From: Azospirillum sp. TSH64
GTDB lineage: Bacteria > Pseudomonadota > Alphaproteobacteria > Azospirillales > Azospirillaceae
Length of the DNA: 64,000 nt
NCBI RefSeq assembly: GCF_003116035.1
Contig: NZ_LGQW01000015.1
Coordinates: 5,808,806-5,872,805, forward strand
Reading direction: 5' to 3'
Made by a program: the position numbers and the translations under genes
Shown here: in pieces, positions 44,164-52,705 of the stretch
How positions within the stretch are numbered: position 1 is the first letter of the stretch
Layout of the letters: each line of letters begins with the position of its first letter
Notes under the pieces: generated by a model
The model's input: the letters and a program-made list of their open reading frames with translations, nothing else
The model's database searches: none
What the model was told of the DNA's origin: nothing

Positions 44164-44886
44164 TCAGGCCAGCAGGCGGAAGGCCGGTTCCGGCCGGGAC
44201 AGCAGGTCGCGGCGCAGCGCCTCGATGGTGGCATCGTCGCGGGCGGCGCGGGGGATGGCCACCGGCACCTCCGCCACCACCCGGCCGGGCGAAGGCGCCA
44301 GCAGGAGAAGCCGGTCGGCCAGGGCCAGGGCCTCGCGCAGATTGTGGGTGACCAGCAGGACGGTGGTCGGCCGCCGGTCCAGCCAGTCCGACAGCAGCCC
44401 GCGCAGCCGCAGCGCCGTCGGCTCGTCCAGCGAGACGAAGGGCTCGTCCATCAGCAGCAGGTCCGGCTCCACCACGAAGGCGCGGGCGAGCGCCACCCGC
44501 CGCGCCATGCCCAGCGACAGCTGGGTCGGGAAGCGGTCTGCGAAGGGCGACAGTTCCAGCGCTTCCAGCAGGGCGTCGACCGCCGGCCCGCGCCGCTGCG
44601 CCCGCGGCAGGACCAGCGCCAGATTCTGCCGAACCGTGCGCCAGGGCAGCAGGCGCGGCTCCTGGAAGACATAGCCGATGCGGGCCAGCCCGCCGTCCGG
44701 CCGCGGTCCGACCTCCACCCTGCCGTCGAAGGCGCGGTCCAGCCCGGCGACGATGCCGAGCGCCGTCGTCTTGCCGCAGCCACTGGGACCGACCAGGGCC
44801 ACGACCTCTCCCGCCAGAGCGGACAGGGTCAGGCCGCGCACAGCTTCCACTGCGCCGAAGCGCTTGGAGCGGATCTCAAGCGTCAG
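44164..44886 (-). CDS. NitT/TauT-family ABC ATPase
   Basis: About 240 aa. Walker A GPSGCGKTT, Q-loop YVFQEPRLLPWRT, signature LSLGM, Walker B LLLMDEPFVSLDE. Matches SsuB/TauB-type ATPases. No ATG, GTG or TTG sits at the expected start: the frame opens with CTG at 44886, overlapping the permease stop; the first standard start is ATG at 45000, more than 110 bp inside the permease gene. CTG initiation or translational coupling is the likely answer. Partner of the next two genes. Confidence 0.85.
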   Translation of the reverse strand: MTLEIRSKRFGAVEAVRGLTLSALAGEVVALVGPSGCGKTTALGIVAGLDRAFDGRVEVGPRPDGGLARIGYVFQEPRLLPWRTVRQNLALVLPRAQRRGPAVDALLEALELSPFADRFPTQLSLGMARRVALARAFVVEPDLLLMDEPFVSLDEPTALRLRGLLSDWLDRRPTTVLLVTHNLREALALADRLLLLAPSPGRVVAEVPVAIPRAARDDATIEALRRDLLSRPEPAFRLLA

Positions 44887-45658
44887 CGGGCATCCGCCGC
44901 CAACGCTGGCAATGCCGCTCGGCCGGCTGGAGGACGCCGTATTCCAGAAGCTGGACCACGGCCACGAACGCGATGGTGTAAGCCAGGATTCCTGCGACAT
45001 CGAAGGTCTGGAAAAGGAGGTTGATCTGGAATCCGACACCGTCGCTGCGGCCCAGCAGTTCGACCACCAGCACGATCTTCCAGATCAGCGCGAGGCCGGA
45101 CCGCGCAGCCGCGGCGATGGTGGGGGTGAGTTGCGGCAGCAGCACATGGCGAAGCCGGTCCGCGGGCGACAGGCGGTAGACGCGGGCCATGTCGACCAGC
45201 CCCTCGTCGATGGCGCGGGCGCCGGCCCGCACCAGCACCACCGTGTTGGGGATCTTGTTGATGGCGACGGCGCCGATTGCCGCCGCCTCGGTCAGGCCGA
45301 ACCAGACATAGGCCAGCACGATGACCACCAGCGCCGGCAGGTTCAGGAAGAAGACCAGCCAGGGGCCGAACAGCCGGTCGAGGAATGGCGAGCGCCCCAT
45401 CGGCAGGCCGATGCCGACCCCGATGGACATGGCGAGCGCAAAGGCCGCCAGCACGCGCAGCAGCGTGACACCCATATGGTGTAGCAGTGCGCCGCTCTCC
45501 GCCTCGCGCAGCAGGGCCTCGGCCACCACCGGCGGTCCCGGCAGCAGGCGCCCGCCGACGATCATGGCCGTGGCCTGCCACAGCGCCAGCAGCAGCAGGA
45601 TCGAGACCACCGCCATCAGGGCCGGCATCAGGGCGCGGCGCACCGGCTTACGCCCCAC
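44876..45658 (-). CDS. NitT/TauT-family ABC permease
   Basis: About 260 aa, six membrane segments, with the cytoplasmic EAA-type loop (DEGLVDMARVYRLSPADRLRHVLLPQL, split) typical of SsuC/TauC permeases. The start is uncertain: GTG at 45658 overlaps the binding-protein stop; ATG at 45628 is an alternative. Confidence 0.85.
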   Translation of the reverse strand: MGRKPVRRALMPALMAVVSILLLLALWQATAMIVGGRLLPGPPVVAEALLREAESGALLHHMGVTLLRVLAAFALAMSIGVGIGLPMGRSPFLDRLFGPWLVFFLNLPALVVIVLAYVWFGLTEAAAIGAVAINKIPNTVVLVRAGARAIDEGLVDMARVYRLSPADRLRHVLLPQLTPTIAAAARSGLALIWKIVLVVELLGRSDGVGFQINLLFQTFDVAGILAYTIAFVAVVQLLEYGVLQPAERHCQRWRRMPADA

Positions 45659-46655
45659 CGGTCCAGAAGGTGCCGGGCGCGATGGCCGGCGCGTCGCCGA
45701 CCAGATCCCGCCCGCCAAGCTTTGCCATCAAGGCGTAGAGTTTCGCGGCCCCTGCCCGCTCCTCCTCCGTCCAGCGGCGCGGGATGCCCTCGCGGTAGCG
45801 GTCGCGCAGCGTGCGGAAGGTGGCGTCATCCTCCGCCTGCATCAGCGGGGCGAGCCGCTCCCAGGCGGCGTCCGACTGCGCCAGCAGGGTCTTCGCCTGA
45901 CCGGAGGCGGCCTGGAAACCGGCAAGGGCGGACGGGTTGGCGCGCGCCCACTCCTCGCGGAAGACATAGCCGATGGACGGCACTGTCGCCGGCTGGCCCA
46001 GCGCTTCCAGCATGTCGGACACGGTCATCGACACCTGCATGCCCTTCGCCTCCAGCCGGGCGGCGAAGGGCCAATAGGTCAGCACGGCATCCAGGTCGCC
46101 GTCGGCAAGCTTGCTGTTCAGCAGGGGCGGTGCGGCGAAGAAGGGCTGCGCATCGCGGTCGAGCGTCAGCCCGTGGCGGTCGGCCGCCACCGCCTTCAGC
46201 AGAAGCCAGCTCTTGTCGAGCGGACTGCCGGCGACGCCGATGCGCTTGCCCCGCAGATCGCCGACCCCGGCGATCTTCGACCCGGCTGGAACCACCAGCG
46301 CGCCGACGGCGGTCGAATAAGGGATGAAGCACAGCGCTTCTCCCTTGCTGCGCATCCGCGACACCCACAGCCAGTCGGAAACGATGATCTCCACGGCACC
46401 GGCCTGGAGCGCCACCTGGGTGGCGGGGTTGCCGGCCAGCTCGACCAGTTGCAGATCGATCCCGGCCTGCCTGTCGAAGCCGTTGGCGCGGACGGTGTCG
46501 AGTTCCCAGCTGACCGTGCCGAATTTCAGCACCCCGGCTCGGACGGCCGGATGGCTGGCGGCGGACTCGGAGGCCGCGGCGGTCCGGACCAGTGCCGATG
46601 CCAGAAGCGCGCCGGCCGCCAGCAAGCTCGTCCGTCTGCTACAGCCTGCCGCCAT
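45648..46655 (-). CDS. NitT/TauT-type periplasmic substrate-binding protein
   Basis: 335 aa. Signal peptide with a twin-arginine-like start (SRRTSLLAAG) and a type II binding fold: VLKFGTVSWELDTVRANGFD, LQAGAVEIIVSDWLWVSRM and KIAGVGDLRGKRIGVAGSPLDK. The family binds sulfonates, nitrate, pyrimidine precursors and similar anions; this ligand cannot be told. First gene of the three-gene transporter operon. Confidence 0.87.
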   Translation of the reverse strand: MAAGCSRRTSLLAAGALLASALVRTAAASESAASHPAVRAGVLKFGTVSWELDTVRANGFDRQAGIDLQLVELAGNPATQVALQAGAVEIIVSDWLWVSRMRSKGEALCFIPYSTAVGALVVPAGSKIAGVGDLRGKRIGVAGSPLDKSWLLLKAVAADRHGLTLDRDAQPFFAAPPLLNSKLADGDLDAVLTYWPFAARLEAKGMQVSMTVSDMLEALGQPATVPSIGYVFREEWARANPSALAGFQAASGQAKTLLAQSDAAWERLAPLMQAEDDATFRTLRDRYREGIPRRWTEEERAGAAKLYALMAKLGGRDLVGDAPAIAPGTFWTGGA

Positions 46656-46766
46656 GGTCCCCGTCCGCTCAATCTTTGGACTGCCAGCTTACGGGGATCT
46701 TAGATGGTTCGTATATTCAACGATAGGAGGATAAGGGGGGTATCGCCGGCTGGAGAGCCGGTGGCG

Positions 46767-47471
<705 letters not shown>

Positions 47472-47518
47472 GGCGGCGGGAATCCGGACAGGCGCGAAGT
47501 GCGCCCTCTATAGCGCGA

Positions 47519-48256
47519 TCATTTCAGGAAGAACACCGCGCTCATCACCAGCCCGACGGCGATGATGCCGGCACGCAGCACAGGCTTCGGAATCCGGCGG
47601 CCCAGACGGGCGCCGACATAGCCGCCGGCGACCGCCGCGACCGTCATCAGCAGCGCCTTCGGCCATTCGACCGCTCCGCCGGCGGCGTACGCCACCACGG
47701 CAATGGCGGTCAGCACCGCCGAGAACAGGTTCTTCAGCCCGTTCATGGCGTTCAGGTCGGTCATGCCGAACAGGCTTAGCTGCGCCAGCAGGAGGATGCC
47801 GAGCCCGCCGTTGAAGTAGCCGCCATAGACCGAGACGATGAACAGCGTGCCCAGCATCGCCCCGTTGCCGTGCAGTCCCAGGCTGCGCAACCGCTGCGCC
47901 AGCATGGTGCCGAAGGCGAACAGGCCGGTCGCCAGCAGCAGCAGCCACGGCACGATTCCGCGGAACACCGAATCCGGCGTCACCAGCAAAAGCCCGGCCC
48001 CGGCCAGACCGCCGACCAGACTGACCGCCGACAGCAGCGGCAGGCTGAGCGTACCGACCGGCGTCAAATCCTGGCGATAGCCGTAGACTCCGCTGGCATA
48101 GCCGGGCAGCAGGGCGACCGTGCCGGTGGCGTTGGCGGCGACCGGCGGCACCCCGGCATAGATCAGGGCCGGCAGGGTCAGGAAACTGCCCCCGCCGGCA
48201 ACGGCGTTCATCGCCCCGGCGAAAAATGCCGCAGCCAATAAAATCAATTCGATCAT
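47519..48256 (-). CDS. TauE/SafE-family anion permease
   Basis: 245 aa, about seven or eight membrane segments. Family marks: AGAMNAVAGGGSFLTLPALI near the N-terminus and a repeat-like second half (SVYGGYFNGGLGILLLAQLS). Transport of sulfonates, sulfite or other organic anions across the inner membrane. The start is 4 bp after the acyl-CoA synthetase stop, so the two are co-transcribed. Confidence 0.9.
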   Translation of the reverse strand: MIELILLAAAFFAGAMNAVAGGGSFLTLPALIYAGVPPVAANATGTVALLPGYASGVYGYRQDLTPVGTLSLPLLSAVSLVGGLAGAGLLLVTPDSVFRGIVPWLLLLATGLFAFGTMLAQRLRSLGLHGNGAMLGTLFIVSVYGGYFNGGLGILLLAQLSLFGMTDLNAMNGLKNLFSAVLTAIAVVAYAAGGAVEWPKALLMTVAAVAGGYVGARLGRRIPKPVLRAGIIAVGLVMSAVFFLK

Positions 48257-48260
48257 GATA

Positions 48261-49877
48261 TTACGAGCGGGTCCTCAACTCCCGGCGAATGATCTTGCCG
48301 GTGGTGGTCATGGGAAGGCTGTCCATGAATTCGATGGCGCGCGGATATTCGTGGGCGGCCAGCCGGGTCTTCACATGGTCCTGGATGGAGGCGACCAGCG
48401 CATCGTCCGGCGTCACCCCCTCGTGCAGGACGACGAAGGCCTTGACGATCTCCGTGCGCAGCGGGTCGGGCACGCCGACCACCGCCGCCATGCGGACGGC
48501 GGGGTGGCCGATCAGGCAATCCTCGATCTCGCCGGGGCCGATGCGGTAGCCGGCCGAGGTGATGACGTCGTCGTCGCGTCCGACGAAGCGGATGTAGCCG
48601 TCCCCGTCCAACTCGCCCTGGTCGCCGGTGACCAGCCAGTTACCGATGAATTTGGCGGCGGTGGCGTCGGGGTTGTTCCAATAGCCGAGGAACATCACCG
48701 GATCCGGGCGGTGCACCGCGATCAGGCCGAGCTGTCCCGGTGCCAGCCGGTTGCCCTCGCCGTCGATCACCGCCACGTCATGGCCGGGGACCGGACGGCC
48801 CATGATGCCGGGCTTCGGCGCCATCAGCGTGGCGGCCGAGGAGACGATCATGTTGCACTCGGTCTGGCCATAAAACTCGTTGATCGTCACGCCGAAGGTC
48901 TCGCGCCCCCAGTCGAGCAGCCCGGCGCCCAGCGTCTCGCCGCCGCTGGCGACCGACCTCATGTCGATGGCGTGGCGCGCCCGCGGATTCTTCACCGCCC
49001 GCATCATCTTCAGCGCGGTCGGCGGCAGGAAGGCGTTGCGCACCTTGAATTCGGCCAGCAGGGCGAAGGCGGCCTCGGCATCGAACTTCTCGAAGCGGTG
49101 GGACACCACCGTCACACCATGGTGCCAGGCCGGCAGCAGGACATCGAGCAGCCCGCCGATCCACGCCCAGTCGGCCGGCGTCCAGATGCGGTCGCCCGGC
49201 TGCGGGAACAGGTCGTGCGAGATCTCCACGCCCGGCAGATGGCCCAGCAGCACCCGGTGCGCATGCAGCGCCCCCTTCGGCTGGCCGGTGGTGCCGGAGG
49301 TGTAGATGATCAGCGCCGGATCGTCCGGGCCGGTGTCGGCCGGGGTGAAGCTGTCGGACGCCGCGTCGCACAGCCCGTGCCAGTCGAGGCAGCCGGGCCC
49401 CGACCCGTCGATGCGGAAGACGGCGCGCAACTCCGGCAGGCGGTCGCGGATCTGGGCGATCTTGGCTGCGCCCACGGCATCGGTGACGACGGCACGGGCG
49501 CCGCAATTGGCCAGCCGGTATTCCAGCGCCTCCACCCCGAACAGCGAGAACAGCGGCACGGCGATGCCGCCCAGCTTGTAGACCGCGACATGGCTGATGG
49601 CGGTCTCCGGCGCCTGGGGCAGCAGGATGCCGACCCGGTCGCCGCGCGCCACGCCTTGCGCCGCCAAAGCGTTGGCGAAGCGGTTGGAGAGGGCGCGGAT
49701 GTCGGAGAAGCGGTATTCCTCGACCCCGCCGTCGCGCCGCCTGTTGATCAGGGCGATGCGGTCGGGCTCCGCCTCCGCCCAGCGGTCGCAGACGTCGACG
49801 CCGATGTTGTAGCGGTCGGGTACGCGCCAGGCGAAGGCGCGGGACACCCCGTCCCAGCTGTCCGCGTTGGGCAGCAT
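48261..49877 (-). CDS. Acyl-CoA synthetase (AMP-forming, medium-chain/ACSM-like)
   Basis: 538 aa, complete ANL enzyme. A3 core IIYTSGTTGQPKGALHAH, NEFYGQTECN, hinge/A8 VTGDQGELDGDGYIRFVGRDDDVI and C-terminal catalytic Lys in MTTTGKIIRREL. It activates a carboxylic acid to its CoA thioester; the closest type is medium-chain or aromatic acyl-CoA synthetase. GGAGGG precedes the ATG at 49877. With the TauE-like permease and LivF it suggests uptake and activation of an organic acid. Confidence 0.93.
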   Translation of the reverse strand: MLPNADSWDGVSRAFAWRVPDRYNIGVDVCDRWAEAEPDRIALINRRRDGGVEEYRFSDIRALSNRFANALAAQGVARGDRVGILLPQAPETAISHVAVYKLGGIAVPLFSLFGVEALEYRLANCGARAVVTDAVGAAKIAQIRDRLPELRAVFRIDGSGPGCLDWHGLCDAASDSFTPADTGPDDPALIIYTSGTTGQPKGALHAHRVLLGHLPGVEISHDLFPQPGDRIWTPADWAWIGGLLDVLLPAWHHGVTVVSHRFEKFDAEAAFALLAEFKVRNAFLPPTALKMMRAVKNPRARHAIDMRSVASGGETLGAGLLDWGRETFGVTINEFYGQTECNMIVSSAATLMAPKPGIMGRPVPGHDVAVIDGEGNRLAPGQLGLIAVHRPDPVMFLGYWNNPDATAAKFIGNWLVTGDQGELDGDGYIRFVGRDDDVITSAGYRIGPGEIEDCLIGHPAVRMAAVVGVPDPLRTEIVKAFVVLHEGVTPDDALVASIQDHVKTRLAAHEYPRAIEFMDSLPMTTTGKIIRRELRTRS

Positions 49878-50057
49878 GTTCGTTCCCTCCCAAGGGCTTG
49901 TCGTCGATTCCTTTGTGGAACCGTTGGGTCGATCATAGGAGCAACCGAGGCACCGCGTCACGCATCGGGAATAAGATGCGGGTCAGCCATGTTGATGGCG
50001 TCAGGAACGGACGGCTTCGTGCCGATCCCAACAGGACCCAACAGGACGAGAGCCACC

Positions 50058-50567
50058 ATGAAAGCCAGCCCCTTCCTCGCCGCCGCGCTGTCCGCCAGCC
50101 TGCTCGCGGCCCCGCTTGCCGGCTGCGCCCAGCCCGGCTACGGCGACTCCTATGGCGGTGTCAGCGCCAACAAGCAGACGGCCGGCACCGTGCTGGGCGG
50201 CGTGGTCGGCGGTCTGGCAGGCTCGCGCTTCGGCGGCGGCAGCGGCAAGCTGGTGGCGGTGGGCGTCGGCACGCTGCTGGGTGCGGCGCTGGGCAATGCG
50301 GCCGGCGCCTCGCTCGACCGTGCCGACCAGAATTATGCCCAGCAGGCGGCGGTCAACGCCTACAGCGCGCCGACCGGCAGCACTGTGCGCTGGAACAACC
50401 CGGAAACCGGCAATTACGGCGCCTACACCCCGGTGCGTGATGGAACCGGGCCGCAGGGCCAGCTCTGCCGTGAATACCAGACGACCATCGTCGTCCAGGG
50501 CCGTACCCAGCAGGGCTTCGGCACTGCCTGCCAGCAGGCGGACGGCACCTGGCGCGTGGTCAGCTGA
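50058..50567 (+). CDS. 17-kDa surface antigen-like lipoprotein (glycine zipper 2TM)
   Basis: 169 aa. Lipobox LAGC (Cys about residue 23), a glycine-zipper pair (AGTVLGGVVGGLAGSRFGGG, VGVGTLLGAALGNAAGASLD) and a C-terminal soluble domain with two Cys (LCREYQTTIVVQGRTQQGFG, TACQQADGTWRVV). Rickettsial 17-kDa antigen family; outer-membrane lipoprotein of structural or unknown role. GGACGAG precedes the ATG. It converges with pseG. Confidence 0.9.
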   Translation: MKASPFLAAALSASLLAAPLAGCAQPGYGDSYGGVSANKQTAGTVLGGVVGGLAGSRFGGGSGKLVAVGVGTLLGAALGNAAGASLDRADQNYAQQAAVNAYSAPTGSTVRWNNPETGNYGAYTPVRDGTGPQGQLCREYQTTIVVQGRTQQGFGTACQQADGTWRVVS

Positions 50568-50584
50568 CGTATCGTCGGCAAACC

Positions 50585-51667
50585 TCAGGCGAGCGCCGCC
50601 CGACGCCGGGCGGCGCTGCCCGATTTGGGGGCGGGGCCGGTGAGGGCGCAGGCGATGCGCACCGCTCCCTCGCCATCCAGCGGCAGTGACGCTGCTGCGT
50701 CCTGCATCCGCTGTCGCAACCCCGCATCGGCCCATAGAGCGAGCGCTCGCTCGGCGATGATCCCGGCTGCCTCGGCCGGTTGGTGTCCACGGGCGTCCAA
50801 GGCGCTGCTCCAGCCCAGTTCCGCAGCGTCATTGCTCGCCATCGCCTGATTGTCGGCGGTGACCACCAGCAGGGTCGGCACCGCCAGTGCGGCCAACTCG
50901 CCCATGGTGCCGCCGCCCGCCGACACCGCCAGCCCGCTTTCCGCCATCAGCGCGCCCATGCGCGGGCAGTCGATCTCCACGGCAAGCTCATCGCCGGCAA
51001 GCCCGGCCAGTTCCGCCGCGCGCGGGTTGCTGCCGCCGACGACGGCGACGATCCGGCAGCCGTCCGGCCGCCGCTTCGCCAACGCTTCCAGGACCGGGCC
51101 GGTCAATCCCAGCGGGTCGGAGCCGCCGAAGGTCACCAGCAGCACCGGCCGGTCGGTGATGCCTGGCCGTGGCGCCTGCGCCGCCAGCCGCACCTCCCGC
51201 CGCAGCGGGGCATAGCCGGGGCCGAGCAGCAGGACGGCGCCGGGCGCCATCGCGTCATAGGGAAGGGCGGCGGCCTGCGGTGCCGCATTGACGACGAGGT
51301 CGGCGTGCAGCGGCGTGCCGTCGCCCAGATCGTCCCAGGCCAGCACCCGTGCACCCGCCGCCTGAAGCCCGGCACGGTAGGCCTCGCCGAAGCGGTAGCC
51401 GTCGAGCATCACCGCGCTTCCATGTTCCCGCCGCAGCAGCGAGCGGGTGGCAGCCAGATCGGCCGCCTCCCCCACCGGGCCGGCGATGGAGACATGGCGG
51501 AACCCGTCGGAAGTCAGGCGGCGGTCGATGGCGGGCGTGGATTCCACGGCGGCGAACAGCGCCTCGTGCCCCTGGTCGCGCAGCGCCTCCGCCACGGCGA
51601 GACAGCGCATGACATGGCCGGTGCCGATGGTCGGCGAGGCGTCGGCACGGATGAGGATGACGGCCAT
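50585..51667 (-). CDS. pseG: UDP-2,4-diacetamido-2,4,6-trideoxy-altropyranose hydrolase PseG
   Basis: 360 aa, GT-B-like. N-terminal IRADASPTIGTGHVMRCLAVAEAL with the catalytic His of PseG, VLAWDDLGDGTPLHADLVVN, LVTFGGSDPLGL, and VSAGGGTMGELAALAVPTL. It removes UDP in pseudaminic acid synthesis, used for flagellin or surface glycans. No other pse genes are in the window. Last gene of the glycan locus; it follows the nucleotidyltransferase by 158 bp, a gap in which nothing else is seen. Confidence 0.88.
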   Translation of the reverse strand: MAVILIRADASPTIGTGHVMRCLAVAEALRDQGHEALFAAVESTPAIDRRLTSDGFRHVSIAGPVGEAADLAATRSLLRREHGSAVMLDGYRFGEAYRAGLQAAGARVLAWDDLGDGTPLHADLVVNAAPQAAALPYDAMAPGAVLLLGPGYAPLRREVRLAAQAPRPGITDRPVLLVTFGGSDPLGLTGPVLEALAKRRPDGCRIVAVVGGSNPRAAELAGLAGDELAVEIDCPRMGALMAESGLAVSAGGGTMGELAALAVPTLLVVTADNQAMASNDAAELGWSSALDARGHQPAEAAGIIAERALALWADAGLRQRMQDAAASLPLDGEGAVRIACALTGPAPKSGSAARRRAALA

Positions 51668-51825
51668 GGCGCGGGTCCGTAAGAGACGGCGTGGCTGTCC
51701 TACCACGGCACGCGGGATCGGGGTGGCCAGCATCTTGGCGCGGCACTTTGCGCCTGTCCAGCGACAGACCGGGGGCGTGCGGGGGTAAATTGCGGCCCCC
51801 GGCACGGCGCGCCGGCAGTCTCCCC

Positions 51826-52551
51826 TCAGGACTCCCGGCCGGCAATGACGCTGGCGGCGGTGGCGAGGCTTTCCGGCGTGCCGATGTCGAGGAAGCGGGC
51901 CTTGGCGACATGGGCGTTCAGCGTGCCGGCCGGCAGCTTTTCCAGCACGTCGCGTTCCAGCGACACCGCACCCGCCGCGACGAAGCGGTCGAGGAAAGCT
52001 GCGGAGAACAGATAGACCCCCGCATTGATGGTGCCCGCCCCGGGCGCCTTGTCCAGGAAGCGGCGGACGCGGCTGTCGGGACCGATCTCCACCCGCACGA
52101 AGCGGGACGCGTCCTCAACCGTCACGCAGAGCATCGACGCCTCGGCGCCCGACAGCCGGTGCGAGGCGATGAAGGCCCGCAGGTCGGCATCGAGGAAGGT
52201 GTCGCCGTTCACCACCAGGATGGTGCTGCTGCGCAACTCCTTGCGGACATAGCCGAGCGCGCCTGCGGTGCCGAGCGGGCGCGGTTCGATCTGGCAGACC
52301 ACGTCGATGGTGCCGGCCGAATCCCCGCGGGCGAGCCAAGCGGTCACCCGGTCGGCCAGATGGCCCAGGCACAGCACCACGCGGCGCGACCCGTAGGTGG
52401 ACAGATAATCGAGGAGGTGACCGAGGAAGGCGCGGCCCGCAATCGGGGCCAGGACCTTCGGCGTGTCACCCAAAACGCCCCGGATGCGCGTGCCGAGCCC
52501 GCCGGCGAGCACCGCGACGTCTATGTTGGCAAGAGCGTCCTCAGACCGCAC
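51826..52551 (-). CDS. Sugar-phosphate nucleotidyltransferase
   Basis: 241 aa from a GTG with AAGGACGG upstream. Nucleotide-binding start VAVLAGGLGTRI, then GDTPKVLAPIAGR, ILVVNGDTFLDADL and INAGVYLFS. Size and motifs fit HddC/GmhC-like or mannose/glucose-1-phosphate nucleotidyltransferases. It would supply an activated sugar to the neighbouring transferases. Confidence 0.88.
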   Translation of the reverse strand: MRSEDALANIDVAVLAGGLGTRIRGVLGDTPKVLAPIAGRAFLGHLLDYLSTYGSRRVVLCLGHLADRVTAWLARGDSAGTIDVVCQIEPRPLGTAGALGYVRKELRSSTILVVNGDTFLDADLRAFIASHRLSGAEASMLCVTVEDASRFVRVEIGPDSRVRRFLDKAPGAGTINAGVYLFSAAFLDRFVAAGAVSLERDVLEKLPAGTLNAHVAKARFLDIGTPESLATAASVIAGRES

Positions 52552-52705
52552 CGACCGTCCTTTCGCTGAAGTCCCGCTGTCGTCACTCGGCTTGCCGGAG
52601 CAGCTTACGACGGAGCGGGCGCCGGGTCATCCACCCTGCGCGGGACCCGGCGGCCATAGTCGATAAAGGGGGCGCTCGGGAATCGCAATGCGGAATTGCG
52701 CCGAA

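Noticed and set aside
48255..50057. Plus-strand extension making the surface lipoprotein a 770-aa protein
   Set aside because: It is antisense to the acyl-CoA synthetase, and the real start has its own signal peptide and lipobox.
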